DNA from: Candidatus Obscuribacterales bacterium | Lineage (GTDB): Bacteria > Cyanobacteriota > Vampirovibrionia > Obscuribacterales > Obscuribacteraceae | Assembly (NCBI GenBank): GCA_019747875.1 | Contig: JAIEQI010000001.1 | Coordinates: 62,001 to 126,000 of the forward strand | DNA length: 64,000 bases | Direction of reading: 5' to 3' | Part shown: positions 1 to 9,102 of the stretch, piece by piece | Numbering within the stretch: position 1 is the stretch's first letter | Layout of the letters: each line of letters starts with the position of its first letter | Made by a program: the position numbers and the translations under genes | The notes under the pieces: model-generated | Databases searched by the model: none | Told to the model about the DNA's origin: nothing | What the model saw: only the letters and a program-made list of their open reading frames with translations

Positions 1-90
1 GGATTAAGAAAAGACGTTCTCTAGCCACCGTCCAACACCCCTTGCTCTCCAACAAACTGCTTCACTTACGCTGTGATGCAGGACAGGTAC

Positions 91-1212
91 TCAGTTCTTT
101 ACAGACCATTTCATCACCGGCATCTTCATCCAAGCATTTACGCCGGCTCCGCCCCAGGGTTTTTCCTGCTCTGCTAGAGGACCACTCTTGCCGAAAAGTC
201 TTTTGACTTCACCTTCGCCAAAAATCATAGCCTTTGCATCGCCTGGACCCAACGTTGAGGCAGCAAAAGCTCCTACCCAAAAGTGATAAGCCGAACCGGT
301 GCTAGCATCTCTATCATCACAATTGGCTTTGAAAACTGAGTACGGATTTTCTTTGTCAAACATCCACTGGCCAGAGACGTTTTGAATCCCATGCTGATCA
401 TACTTAGCATTCATGATTTGTGAAAGCCCAGGTTCACGTCCGCGCGGTAACTTATCAGTTATGCAATCTTCAATAATATGCCTAACAGGATCATCTTCCG
501 GCAGATTCTGATAAAGGTGCGTACCAGGGCGAGCAAGTGCTTTCATTACATTGTGAGCAGTCAACAGAGCTTCCTGAACAGTTACATCACGATTTTCGTC
601 TGCATTGACTTGCAGTGACCATGACATTATCTGCTCTTGCGTAATCTTTTGGGATGGATCTGTCATATCATGCGACGCAGAGTAAGCCTTAATTCTGTTA
701 TAAAGCGCAAATTCCGCCCCTGACCGCAAAGGGAAAAGGACCTTTGAATCTTCCGATAACGACATTAACGATCGGCCCTCGTCGCTGTACAAAAAATCAC
801 CAACTCGGAATTCTTTGCCCATTGTTGTTTGGACCCACAACTTATTGTCATAAACCTTTCCGCCGGTCATTTGCTCATATTTCCTGATCGCGTTTGCGAC
901 TGAGTTCGCGGTGTCTTCGGGATCAGCAAGGGTATTCTTTCTTGAATCCCACTTTTCTGCGGTTTTTGATTTTTCCTGCCCTTTTTCGCCAGGATTAGCC
1001 AATTCCTTTTCTGCGGGATCCGATTTTTCCTTAGCACCAGAATTGGATTTCTCGCTCTTCAGACCTGGCATCTTGTGCATAAACATGTTTCGGCCATCTT
1101 CTTTAGAGGCGTTTATTCTATCAAGTCTCAGAGGCGGCTCCTTCTCGTGTGGACGTGATTCAAGCTTGCTCTCCTTAGTATCTTCATCGCCCTTGATTGG
1201 CTTATCAACCAT
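91..1212 (-). CDS. hypothetical protein, disordered charged N-terminus
   Basis: I do not recognise this 373-residue protein. The first ~100 residues are low-complexity and highly charged (Lys, Glu, Ser, Asp, with short echoes such as EKSDPAEKE) and should be disordered. From ~110 onward the composition is globular, rich in His, Asp and Trp, ending in a Trp/Met/Lys segment. There is no signal peptide or membrane segment, so it is probably cytoplasmic. The ATG at 1212 has a GAGG about 11 bases upstream. The neighbour at 1435 is divergent. Similar charged N-termini occur at 24592-25170 and 31264-32166, so this may be a lineage-specific style. No catalytic motif is visible. Confidence 0.6.
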   Translation of the reverse strand: MVDKPIKGDEDTKESKLESRPHEKEPPLRLDRINASKEDGRNMFMHKMPGLKSEKSNSGAKEKSDPAEKELANPGEKGQEKSKTAEKWDSRKNTLADPEDTANSVANAIRKYEQMTGGKVYDNKLWVQTTMGKEFRVGDFLYSDEGRSLMSLSEDSKVLFPLRSGAEFALYNRIKAYSASHDMTDPSQKITQEQIMSWSLQVNADENRDVTVQEALLTAHNVMKALARPGTHLYQNLPEDDPVRHIIEDCITDKLPRGREPGLSQIMNAKYDQHGIQNVSGQWMFDKENPYSVFKANCDDRDASTGSAYHFWVGAFAASTLGPGDAKAMIFGEGEVKRLFGKSGPLAEQEKPWGGAGVNAWMKMPVMKWSVKN

Positions 1213-1434
1213 AGCTCGACATCCTCGCCGTTATCCGCACGGATAGCATTATGACATCTTAGCGACGTCTTTGCGATACAGTTTCTTATGCCATCCTTTA
1301 ACTCCAACTCATAGGATTTTTCTGTTTATCAACAGCTTGAACGAAAGAATGGGTGCGTTGTCTATCGCAAACTTTCAAGCCTTAAAATAGAATACTAGAC
1401 ACGAGATACTGAGCCCAGGTAGAGAAGGAACTTG

Positions 1435-1950
1435 ATGTCCACTGAATTTAGTACGCGATTGGCAGCTCCTGAGCAAGACTCCTCGGCTTTATTCCTATTG
1501 ATGGATGAAATTTATGCGTCAACAGAGATGATGTGCGAAGACCTTTCAGAAAAGTACTCGCACCACGAAATGCTGAGGTTAGAGCTTGAAGAAATTGCAA
1601 GCCTGCCGGGAGCCTTATTCTTGGTGGCAGAAAAAGGTTCGCAATTAATAGGATATATTTGCGTGAAGCCGCTGCGTCAATCGAAGTTGGCGCATACAGC
1701 ATATGTGAATATGGGAATAGCTTCAATCGCACGAGGCAAGAGTTTAGGTCGAACCTTGCTAGCAAGCGCCCTCAAGAAAGTCGAGGAAGATGCAGTTATC
1801 GAAATACTGTACCTCAATGTACGAGCTGACAACGAGGCAGCAGTGCGGCTCTATGAATCTTCTGGATTTGAAACGATCGCCGTTCTTGATCGTGATACGA
1901 AATACAATGGACAATATTTTACAGGTCTTTTGATGCGCAAGTTTGTATAA
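1435..1950 (+). CDS. GNAT family N-acetyltransferase
   Basis: This 171-residue protein has the GNAT fold: a hydrophobic central strand (GALFLVAEKGSQLIGYICV), the acyl-CoA pyrophosphate-binding loop ARGKSLGRTLL (a form of the R/Q-x-x-G-x-G/A motif) near residue 100, and a C-terminal ARLYESSGF-type motif (here AVRLYESSGFETIAV), typical of RimI-like enzymes. It should transfer an acetyl group from acetyl-CoA to a protein N-terminus or small amine; the substrate cannot be read from sequence. The ORF track starts at a TTG (1432), but the ATG at 1435 sits better behind AGAAGGAA, so I use it. It is divergent from the gene at 91-1212 and appears monocistronic. Confidence 0.85.
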   Translation: MSTEFSTRLAAPEQDSSALFLLMDEIYASTEMMCEDLSEKYSHHEMLRLELEEIASLPGALFLVAEKGSQLIGYICVKPLRQSKLAHTAYVNMGIASIARGKSLGRTLLASALKKVEEDAVIEILYLNVRADNEAAVRLYESSGFETIAVLDRDTKYNGQYFTGLLMRKFV

Positions 1951-1973
1951 GACAAAGTTGCTAAATGGGCTCT

Positions 1974-2762
1974 CTAGATAGCTATTTCTTGTCTAACCTG
2001 TTCCAGTTCGGACAAGGCTTCAATTAAAGCAGAACTTGCTTCTTTACGAATTTCCTCCGATAGACTGGAACTCAGAACATTCAAAAAGCTCTGAAGGAAA
2101 TGAACACGCCGCGCTGCGGAATCAGACTTTCTAACCAGAAAGAGCAAATCAGAAGGTATGAGGTGGCGAATCACAAGAAGCGGAACCGGGCTCTGCAAGG
2201 GACGGAACTTATCATTGCGAATTCCCTCACCTTGATGATTCTCGTGAAATTCGCCTAGCATAAGCCCGCGCCCTACAAAGAATGGCTTGAGCCTGTGCTG
2301 CGTTTCTTCGATCAATTTCACAGCAAGTTCGTCTGTCAAATTTGGGAAGACCAGAACAATAGCTTTATTCAGGCGGGATTTTCCAACATTTGGCAGAGTA
2401 TTTGCAAAGACATCTGCAAAAGTCTTGATGAGCTCATCAATTTGATCATCTCCTAACTTAGTATCAAGCTTCAACTCATGAAAGAAAAGTGAATCAGATT
2501 TCAACGCACGGGGCAGAAACGGGCATACAGCACCTTGCCGACCGAGAGAAGCATTTGGCTTTGCTACGAAATTGGCTATCCAACTAAGAACTTGACCAAG
2601 TCCATCCTCCTTAGAGGTTCTTGCGTTCACTAGCATTTCAGCTTGTTTCCACGTGCGCAAAATCGCCTGGAAAGGGCAAGTCTTTACCCTGCTTCTGATT
2701 TGTTTTTTCAACTCCGGCAGAAGAAGCAGCGGTGATTCAAATGTATTGGCTAACGTAAACAC
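1974..2762 (-). CDS. hypothetical protein, possibly DUF6875-like
   Basis: A soluble 262-residue protein with no signal peptide. The segment GRQGAVCPFLPRALKSD, then GEFHENHQGEGIRN and a downstream SPVPLLVIRHLIPSDLLFL, resembles from memory the DUF6875 family, whose members share a GAVCPF core and an FHE motif; I cannot confirm this here. Function is unknown. The start is a GTG at 2762 with a weak AAGG about 11 bases upstream; no better internal start was obvious. It converges on the GNAT gene with a 23-bp gap. Confidence 0.6.
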   Translation of the reverse strand: MFTLANTFESPLLLLPELKKQIRSRVKTCPFQAILRTWKQAEMLVNARTSKEDGLGQVLSWIANFVAKPNASLGRQGAVCPFLPRALKSDSLFFHELKLDTKLGDDQIDELIKTFADVFANTLPNVGKSRLNKAIVLVFPNLTDELAVKLIEETQHRLKPFFVGRGLMLGEFHENHQGEGIRNDKFRPLQSPVPLLVIRHLIPSDLLFLVRKSDSAARRVHFLQSFLNVLSSSLSEEIRKEASSALIEALSELEQVRQEIAI

Positions 2763-3112
2763 TGATAAAAGACCTTTGAAATACTAAATGCGAGCGACCA
2801 TCTTAAAATGAAGAATCAGAAGAAGGTGACACTTACTTTAAACAAGGAGTGCCCATCCGTCCAATGCATTATTATGATTCCCGACATCCAGAAAACGCAT
2901 AACCCTCTACCAGCGGGCACTGAAGAGCTACGGAGGGACCAAATCCAGGATCACAGAGGGCTCGCTTCTGGTTGTTTCAGGAGGCGCTCCATTTCCGTCC
3001 GGGAAGAAAGCGTTACAACGAGCCGAATGCTTTTGGTGCTCGGTCGATCCCGTGACCGCCGGCTTCGGTGCTCAGAGCTAACGTTGAACTGTGGAATCTC
3101 TCGTTTGTGCTC
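2763..3112. other. 350-bp intergenic gap with a decayed reading frame
   Basis: No convincing gene. The 102-codon plus-strand ORF starting at 2808 has no ribosome-binding site and an Arg/Ser/Leu-rich out-of-frame composition. A different plus-strand frame, about 2877-3070, reads more protein-like (LVVSGGAPFPSGKKALQRA) but lacks a start codon and is preceded by a stop, so it may be a gene remnant. Confidence 0.4.
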
Positions 3113-3754
3113 TTAACGCGGCCACGCCACTGAAGTCTCATACACATTGCAAACGGAGTAAGCGTCATCCATCAAAACTGGAACCAACGTTCTTTTGTAG
3201 TTGGCTCCCTCGAACTCATCTATACGGGCATATTCGCTGATCAGTTGTTCTGAAATGAGAACCTCCACTGGAATTGGTTCTCCACTCTCATCCCACGTAT
3301 AAGCGGGATAACCTGCTACTTCACGGACACTACCTCGGATCACTCCTGAGGTCCATTCACCTTGAATGTTGGATACGATCTTGTAGTTGCTCTGCCCTGG
3401 TCGCAGCGTACCATATGCAGCAAGTCGCTGAGAGGGCCGCTCTAGAATTACTTCGATAAACCCCTCCAAAAGTCGCACCGATTCGATCATTTGAAGTTCA
3501 TTATTGGAAGCAATGGCAACGCGAGAACTGCTAATCAAAGAAGAGCACCGCTCAAAAAGGTCATCACAATTTCCCTCTTTGACCCTTTCTGAATAGTCTA
3601 AATACATTGCACTTAGCGAATTTAGCAACTCAACGCATTTTTCATCAGTCTTCGTTTCTTCCACTAATCGCGCTTTGTTGGCATGCCGTAGAGCTTGAGT
3701 CATATTGTCTGACCACTCATTCAGCCAACTATTCTCATGTCCGCAATTTCGCAT
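3113..3754 (-). CDS. gamma-glutamylcyclotransferase-fold protein
   Basis: A 213-residue protein. The C-terminal half (from ~110) carries the hallmark AAYGTLRPGQSNYKIV, then a VRGSVREVAGYPAY-type strand pair and DEFEGANYKRTLVPV, matching the GGCT/AIG2 (BtrG-like) fold, where YGTLRPG binds the substrate carboxylate and a Glu in the E-G-x-x-Y region is catalytic. The N-terminal ~100 residues are helical and unrecognised. Family members release 5-oxoproline from gamma-glutamyl compounds; the real substrate is unknown. It begins 6 bases after the stop of the alpha/beta hydrolase (3761-5278) on the same strand, so the two are probably co-transcribed. Confidence 0.8.
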   Translation of the reverse strand: MRNCGHENSWLNEWSDNMTQALRHANKARLVEETKTDEKCVELLNSLSAMYLDYSERVKEGNCDDLFERCSSLISSSRVAIASNNELQMIESVRLLEGFIEVILERPSQRLAAYGTLRPGQSNYKIVSNIQGEWTSGVIRGSVREVAGYPAYTWDESGEPIPVEVLISEQLISEYARIDEFEGANYKRTLVPVLMDDAYSVCNVYETSVAWPR

Positions 3755-3760
3755 TAGAAG

Positions 3761-5278
3761 TTACGAAGGAACTCTGAACTTCTGCAGGTTGCCATTAACA
3801 ATATCTTTGACCAAAGCGTTTAGATCAAGATGATCTTCAATATGACTTGGAACTGGAGACGCAGAGCGCGCGGCGACGGCATCGGGATCTTTTACCGCCC
3901 AGGCATGCTTATTGTTAGTTGTCTTAATCTGTGCCACCAATGGAGTGCCGTCAGCAAGCGCAATGTGTTGAATACTAGTGCCTGTCGGCGCATAATCGAA
4001 ACTACGACTGATCATTGGTTGTCCCTGATAAGGACTGAGTGCGTAAGCAACCTGATTTTCAGGTTTAGATTGCAATACGGCTTTGTGTCCGAGTGAGGCC
4101 AAATGCTTTGCTTTGCCACCAGCTCCACCTTGCTGGAGAAGCGTGGGGTCGCCATGGTCTCTGACAAATAGCCTGAACTGGCCTGCAACAGCAGCCGGCT
4201 CCATACCTGTCACCGTGCTTGCTACCGAAACTACACCTTGAATGCGCGACGGTCCCAATTTTGCAGCAACTTCATTTGAAATAATCGCTCCGCTAGAGTA
4301 TCCAGCTAGAACGGTCCGATCTGTTTTGAACAAACTGGTCAATGATTTTTCCAGATCCAGAAGATAAGCAGTGTCAATGTTGCCCGCTTTTGGAGCGAAC
4401 CATCCACCTTCTTTGATGAGCCCAGATTCATGCCGCCATGCAGAGAGGTTAACTCCTGGTATCACACGGAATCTCTGTGGATGCGTATAAGCAGCCACAA
4501 AGTCTAGTGACTTGTCTGCCCGCAAATTTATAAGTCCTGCATCTGGCAGTTCGAGATTTTTCAATTTGCCGAAATCGAGCTTTAATCCGTCTTGCGCAAT
4601 CAGCAAACCAGAGCCGGCCCCTTTTGCGGAAACACCTTCACCGGCGAGCTTAGCATTCTTTGGTACAAAGAGATCAACCTGTCTTATGCCACCACCTTCG
4701 GGAGAATACATTTTGTACGGCACCACTTCACCGTCCATATGCCTTTGCCAGTTAGAAAGAATACTTTCCCGATTGAGTTCTGGAAGTTTATTGGTGCCTG
4801 GCGGTGTTTTCAGTCCGAAGTATGACCTTCCAGCTGCTTCTGCAAATCCGGACGCAACTGCCGAAATTGCAAAATCAGCTGTGAACCGACCTAGAGTTTC
4901 CTTCGAGATTTCAACATTTTGCTTCCAGTTACGATCGGAATTCCATGTATCTGACATGGCACCGCTCATATTGCTAACGCGTGCACTGATATCGTTTAGA
5001 GCCGGTACTGCAAGCGCTGGAGCCGCAATCCGTCCAACGGTCCATGACAATGATGGTGATCTCTTCAAGCAAGTAAGCGCTAACGTAACGCCAGCTGACA
5101 TAAGAGCTGTTTGAATTGTGTGAGCGCGATTCTCTTTATCAAACGAAGAAAGCACATAATCAGGTGCTGACGACACGCCCTTCCACAGGAGCTGCGCTTC
5201 GCGCACAAGGGCGTTGGAAGAGGGCTGACTTTGCACATCAGCAGTTAAGAGATCGGCGTCACGATTACGGTCCAACAC
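3761..5278 (-). CDS. alpha/beta hydrolase, PHB-depolymerase/LpqC-like
   Basis: A 505-residue protein. The nucleophile elbow GYSSGA (G-x-S-x-G) lies near residue 320 in TVLAGYSSGAIISNEVAAKLG, after a strand VDLFVPKNAKL and a DTAYLLDLEKSLTSLF helix; this order matches secreted esterase/polyhydroxybutyrate depolymerase relatives. The N-terminal ~160 residues contain an Ala/Leu-rich stretch near 55-95 that could associate with membrane but is not a classical signal peptide. The likely reaction is hydrolysis of an ester or polyester; acid and His partners were not assigned. It is first in a two-gene unit with the cyclotransferase-like gene downstream. Confidence 0.7.
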   Translation of the reverse strand: MLDRNRDADLLTADVQSQPSSNALVREAQLLWKGVSSAPDYVLSSFDKENRAHTIQTALMSAGVTLALTCLKRSPSLSWTVGRIAAPALAVPALNDISARVSNMSGAMSDTWNSDRNWKQNVEISKETLGRFTADFAISAVASGFAEAAGRSYFGLKTPPGTNKLPELNRESILSNWQRHMDGEVVPYKMYSPEGGGIRQVDLFVPKNAKLAGEGVSAKGAGSGLLIAQDGLKLDFGKLKNLELPDAGLINLRADKSLDFVAAYTHPQRFRVIPGVNLSAWRHESGLIKEGGWFAPKAGNIDTAYLLDLEKSLTSLFKTDRTVLAGYSSGAIISNEVAAKLGPSRIQGVVSVASTVTGMEPAAVAGQFRLFVRDHGDPTLLQQGGAGGKAKHLASLGHKAVLQSKPENQVAYALSPYQGQPMISRSFDYAPTGTSIQHIALADGTPLVAQIKTTNNKHAWAVKDPDAVAARSASPVPSHIEDHLDLNALVKDIVNGNLQKFRVPS

Positions 5279-5738
5279 TGAGATATGCCTGCCTCACGCT
5301 CAATGACAAACGGGGATGAGCTCTTGCTCTGACCCAGCCACATTGGCAGAATACCTAGCCCCGCGGCCCACGCCTATGCGTAAATCACGCATGAGATCGC
5401 CTATTAGCAGATTCTCAAGAAATTATTAAAACCGTTCATTCCCCTGATGAATAGCCATTCTCGTGAAAACAGAGCTCGGAATTATTTGCGAATTCTCAGC
5501 TTCGAAGCGCCCAAACCGCCTGTCCCATGTCACATTTAGCCGAAAAATCTTTGAGCCTTTTGCAAGCGATTCGCACAACAAAATCAAAATTGGTTAATGT
5601 AAGTGCGAAGATATGATCGCGTTAATCTCAGACAACGATTGAGTTTCCACAAGAACGATCACCTGCATAACTGATCTTTCCACGAGCCTAAACTTCATGC
5701 GATCTCAGTTGAGTGAATCAGAGATCCGGAGAAATCAT
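5279..5738. other. 460-bp divergent intergenic region
   Basis: This gap lies between two divergent genes and should hold both promoters. I see no gene. A small inverted repeat ATGCGT-aaatc-ACGCAT occurs near 5376-5391. No riboswitch or RNA is recognised. Confidence 0.4.
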
Positions 5739-6113
5739 ATGTCAACAGAAGCTTTTCCCAATGTACCATCGCTGAAGAAAACAGCAACAGAGCGGTGGCT
5801 ATTCGTAGTTGCATATGTCTTGGTGGCACTATCATTGTTGCCTGCTCTTGCCTCTGCACTCATAGCCATAATCTCATTGATTGTCGGAAACGAAACTTCT
5901 GTAGTGGATTATTTGCGGGAACTGAGCATTCTGTTCTACCCGCTGTTAGCTGCAGTTTCGCTGTGTACTTCGTGGATCCAGAGAGTGAATCAAGAGCGTA
6001 AGAAATCGTGGATACTTATCAGCAATCCTTTCGTATTTATTGCTTTCATGCTGATGCTGGATTGCCACCCATTCATTTCACTATTCATACTGCCGACTCT
6101 TTTCTCTAAATAA
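5739..6113 (+). CDS. small integral membrane protein, hypothetical
   Basis: A 124-residue protein with three hydrophobic segments: WLFVVAYVLVALSLLPALAS, LSILFYPLLAAVSLCTSWI and PFVFIAFMLMLDCHPFISLF. It should be an inner-membrane protein with three or four helices and a short cytoplasmic N-terminus. The ORF track begins 14 codons earlier at 5697, but the ATG at 5739 follows CCGGAGAAATCAT and is the better start. No family is recognised. Confidence 0.6.
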   Translation: MSTEAFPNVPSLKKTATERWLFVVAYVLVALSLLPALASALIAIISLIVGNETSVVDYLRELSILFYPLLAAVSLCTSWIQRVNQERKKSWILISNPFVFIAFMLMLDCHPFISLFILPTLFSK

Positions 6114-6191
6114 CTTAGTGCTTATGCACACAGTGTAAGCAGCCTTGCACTGACACCGAATCTGTCCGCCAGAGCCTCTCCGTGTGTGACC

Positions 6192-6270
6192 CTTTGCAGG
6201 GTGGCCACAAATAATAGGCCATTCTCTGTTCGTTTTGGCTTACCGTTTGTGGCCACTTTGCAGGGCGGCT
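6192..6270. repeat. inverted and direct repeat cluster
   Basis: GTGGCCACAAA at 6201-6211 is repeated in inverse as TTTGTGGCCAC at 6246-6256 (11 bp, perfect, 34-bp spacer). Each arm adjoins a direct repeat CTTTGCAGGG[T/C]GGC (6192-6205 and 6258-6270). This looks like a small palindromic element or the footprint of a non-autonomous mobile element; no transposase is nearby. Confidence 0.6.
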
Positions 6271-6326
6271 GTTCTGGATACCTGCGAACAATTCGAAGAA
6301 ACACTAAACACCAGTGGAAGTTCGAA

Positions 6327-7337
6327 CTAACGAATGTTCGAAGCAGCAAGTTTCGAACGTTCTTCTTCGCCAGCCGGCGATCCCTTTTGCGTCGGCATAC
6401 GAAATGCAGTTTGGCGCATGCGATAAAGAATAGCGAATCCTGTTATACAGGCCAGAGTCGCTGAAAACACGAGCGCTATTGCGATGAAAACCGCCGTGCG
6501 CAATAGGTCATTCAACTCTGCAAGTTCGTTTTTCAAATCATGCAAAGGCTGGCTTACTTCAGTAACCGGTTTCTGAATCTCGTCCATCTTCTGATGAATC
6601 GAATTCAGTTGGGTGCGCATATCCCCAATAGCCCCTTGAACGTCGTCCATTTTCTCGTTTGTAGATACGAGGCGAGCATCCACACTTTCAAGCGGTTTGA
6701 TGACAGTCAGGACTGGCTTCTTGAGTGAGTTTAGAGGACCTTCCAGCTCGCGCATTTGCATGCTCATCCTCTGAATGTCCTGCCGAATTTTGGTTGCCTC
6801 GCGGATATCCTCATGAAGTGCCACCACTTCCCGAAGATCTTTGTGCACCAGACCTAAATCATCCGAGATATGATGAATCTTTGGCACATCGTTCGATATT
6901 TTCGACATGTTGCCGTTCATTGAATTGAGTTCTTCCAACAGAGCACCCATTCTTGATTCAACACCTTGCATTTTTTGCTCAAGACTGTTGAACGCCGGTT
7001 GCAGCCCATCCATAGGACCCTGCAATTTCATTATGTTTTCTTGCAGCGCTGCCGCCTGTTGCTTCAATTTCCAGATCGGGCGAACCATCTTTTTGATCGG
7101 ATGGAAACCTGTGATGGGCTTGTTCCATTCCCGAAGCTGCTTCTCGCTCGGAACAAACGCGCTTGTGCGTGCTGCCCCTGTAAGTTGGGTTGTATCTTTC
7201 TTATAGGTTTTCGATGTCTCACTGACTGGAGTTGCCGCCGGTCCAGATTGAGCACTGGTTTCTGCCGCATAAACAGTCGGGCCGATTGCGATCGCTGTCA
7301 TGGCGAGCAAAATCGCAAGTTTCGGTAGGGGTTTCAT
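6327..7337 (-). CDS. signal-peptide coiled-coil protein with C-terminal membrane anchor
   Basis: A 336-residue protein. Residues 1-24 form a signal peptide (LAILLAMTAIAIGPTVYAAE). Residues ~85-270 are a long amphipathic heptad region (repeated Met, Leu, Gln, Glu such as DGLQPAFNSLEQKMQGVESRM), a clear coiled coil. Residues ~285-307 (FIAIALVFSATLACITGFAIL) are a transmembrane helix followed by a short basic tail. The topology is a periplasmic rod anchored in the inner membrane. ATG at 7337 follows AAGGATATACG. Family unknown; a structural or secretion-adaptor role is conceivable but not shown. Confidence 0.7.
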   Translation of the reverse strand: MKPLPKLAILLAMTAIAIGPTVYAAETSAQSGPAATPVSETSKTYKKDTTQLTGAARTSAFVPSEKQLREWNKPITGFHPIKKMVRPIWKLKQQAAALQENIMKLQGPMDGLQPAFNSLEQKMQGVESRMGALLEELNSMNGNMSKISNDVPKIHHISDDLGLVHKDLREVVALHEDIREATKIRQDIQRMSMQMRELEGPLNSLKKPVLTVIKPLESVDARLVSTNEKMDDVQGAIGDMRTQLNSIHQKMDEIQKPVTEVSQPLHDLKNELAELNDLLRTAVFIAIALVFSATLACITGFAILYRMRQTAFRMPTQKGSPAGEEERSKLAASNIR

Positions 7338-7569
7338 CGTATATCCTTGAATTGGGAAGGCTCAGCCCATTCTACGAACTAACCTCAAATTTTAGGAGTG
7401 AATACAGCTAATCTTTGAAGAATCCGGCAGTTTTTCCATGGCACAACCCGCGAAAGCCTCTATAGGTCCGTCGCTTCAATTAATCTCATTTATAGTCATT
7501 GACGGAGCTTTTGCTTGGACTTTGTGGAGCAAAGCGCTACATACGGCTCGGGGCTGGTGAGAATAGAAG

Positions 7570-8130
7570 CTATTTCTCAAGCTTCGTTCTTATGCTCTCA
7601 AGTCCTGCCCGATAAAAGCCTGAGACTCCAGTTTTGACGCCCTTGACTGTTGCAGCATCAAGTTTACTTGTCTCCATTTCACCGGACCAGGTGACCGTCG
7701 TGCCTCCCTTAGGATTAGCCTCTACTTTCAAAGTCGCAGTTGGTGAAGCGGGAAGCCCCTCGGTCATTTTGTAAGTGATAGACTTTGCATCGCTATGCAG
7801 AAGTTGCTCGACGAACTTGGGACTACCACCTTTCGCCACAAGCTCGCGCACGGTTTTTCCTTCGGGATTTTGATAAACCTTTCCTGACTCCAAGGCAGGA
7901 TGCCATTTCATTTCATCAAATCGACCGATCAGCTTCCACACATCTTGAGGTGAAGCATTGATTTCAATCTTCTCTGAAAAGCTCTCAACCTTTTCGTCGG
8001 TGGCTTTTAGTGTTTTCTCCAATCTTGCAGTTCTGTCGGCACTCGCTTTCTCTGCCGCACAAATTCCCACAAGGTCTAGATTTCCAGACTCAGGCTGAGT
8101 CTGCTTCGACTCAATAATTTCAAAATTCAT
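7570..8130 (-). CDS. SRPBCC (START-like) family protein
   Basis: A 186-residue protein. From residue ~55, EKIEINASPQDVWKLIGRFDEMKWHPALESGKV is the classic opening of a polyketide-cyclase/SRPBCC hydrophobic-pocket domain; TYKMTEGLPASPTATLKVEANPKGGTTVTWSGEME gives the central strands and the C-terminal GVSGFYRAGLESIRTKLE the long helix. Such proteins bind a small hydrophobic ligand. The N-terminal 50 residues are an extra charged helix. The ORF track starts at a TTG (8142); the ATG at 8130 has GGAG seven bases upstream and is chosen. It appears monocistronic. Confidence 0.8.
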   Translation of the reverse strand: MNFEIIESKQTQPESGNLDLVGICAAEKASADRTARLEKTLKATDEKVESFSEKIEINASPQDVWKLIGRFDEMKWHPALESGKVYQNPEGKTVRELVAKGGSPKFVEQLLHSDAKSITYKMTEGLPASPTATLKVEANPKGGTTVTWSGEMETSKLDAATVKGVKTGVSGFYRAGLESIRTKLEK

Positions 8131-8261
8131 GCAAGTCTCCAAACGCTTTTACCAAGGCCGGTTTGATCTTAAAGGCGAATAGTGACTTTTTCGTTTGCAA
8201 GAATGGTATTTGTACGCAGAGCTAATGACCACGCGAATTATTGACCGCGATGGTCACTCCG

Positions 8262-8471
8262 TTACTGTTTCTTAGGATAAATGCTGCTGTCGAATGTTAA
8301 TGAGTTGCCATCAATTCTCACTTTCCCGCTTTCGGAAAGTTTTTGGGCGATTGGTCCATTTTCCTTCATAAAGTCCATCGCTTCCTTGAAGGCCTTATTG
8401 CAACTCTCGTTTAGTGGTCCTTCACATTCGCGAAGTTTGTTGATGTTATCTGAAAATTGCTGTTCGCTCAT
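8262..8471 (-). CDS. small hypothetical protein
   Basis: A 69-residue soluble protein (MSEQQFSDNINKLRE...), mostly helical, with a C-terminal beta-like KVRIDGNSLTFDSSIY. Two Cys (CEGPLNESC) lie eight positions apart. The annotated ATG at 8471 has CAGGAT upstream; the longer ORF to 8525 would add an unlikely Arg/Thr-rich stretch. No family recognised. Confidence 0.5.
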   Translation of the reverse strand: MSEQQFSDNINKLRECEGPLNESCNKAFKEAMDFMKENGPIAQKLSESGKVRIDGNSLTFDSSIYPKKQ

Positions 8472-8726
8472 AGAAATGATCCTGGTAAATCTGGTTGTTG
8501 TGTCAGCCCGCTGCAACTGAAGCAATGTGCGAAGAATGCACCCAGTAAGAACATGTTACGGGGTGAGGTTTGTCAGAAGATTGTCAAAATCCCTTTGACC
8601 GAGAAATTCAACAAAAAAAGCGTGTCCTCTGTTTTGACGTATTCGGCAATGGAAGCGGCTGCACTGCCGGTCGCGAATAGCCAAAACAGCATTAATGTCT
8701 CTTTTAATTTGTAGCATTAATCAGGA

Positions 8727-9011
8727 TTGAGCCCGTATTATGCGGGGTTGCGTGCAAAAACCTATGTCGGGTGCGGACCGACATTAATCAACTACGAGAG
8801 TGGTCACTGGGAAGTAGTCCGATTTTCACTGGCAGCCGGAATGATGGGATCGTGGCGAGCAAGTGGAAACACGCTTACACTTACGAATTCAACAGACGGC
8901 AAAAGCGAGAATTACAGCATGACTTACAACGCTGGGCAGAATCTCTTGCTCTTAAACGATGGACGCGTTACCTTGCGATTACTGTACAACGGTACAACGC
9001 AATGCAAGTAA
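8727..9011 (+). CDS. possible truncated DUF5640/NlpE-like beta-barrel fragment
   Basis: This 94-codon frame ends with GSWRASGNTLTLTNSTDGKSENYSMTYNAGQNLLLLNDG, the strand pattern of small lipocalin-like domains (G-x-W, then G-N-T-L-T-L, then Y-x-x-x-Y-x-x-x-x-L-x-L). It lacks a signal peptide, has only a TTG start almost on top of an AGGA, and a stop lies just upstream. A 5'-truncated gene or remnant is as likely as an intact one. Confidence 0.45.
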   Translation: MSPYYAGLRAKTYVGCGPTLINYESGHWEVVRFSLAAGMMGSWRASGNTLTLTNSTDGKSENYSMTYNAGQNLLLLNDGRVTLRLLYNGTTQCK

Positions 9012-9102
9012 GGGATAGCTTGAATACAGCTGGCCCAGATTCGCACGTTAAACGCACGACTTCACATCTAGTCTATTTATGGCTCGGTATGGAGAATAAA
9101 AA

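Noticed and set aside
911-1246. 111-codon plus-strand ORF
   Set aside because: Antisense shadow of the 91-1212 gene, Ser/Phe-rich, no ribosome-binding site.
2808-3116. 102-codon plus-strand ORF
   Set aside because: No ribosome-binding site; Arg/Ser/Leu-rich random-like composition; a different frame in the same stretch looks more protein-like.
4512-5114. 200-codon plus-strand ORF
   Set aside because: Antisense shadow of the alpha/beta hydrolase, whose motifs are clear on the minus strand.
6186-6464. 92-codon ORF across the 6.2-kb repeats
   Set aside because: Translation of repeat sequence plus the antisense end of the 6327 gene.
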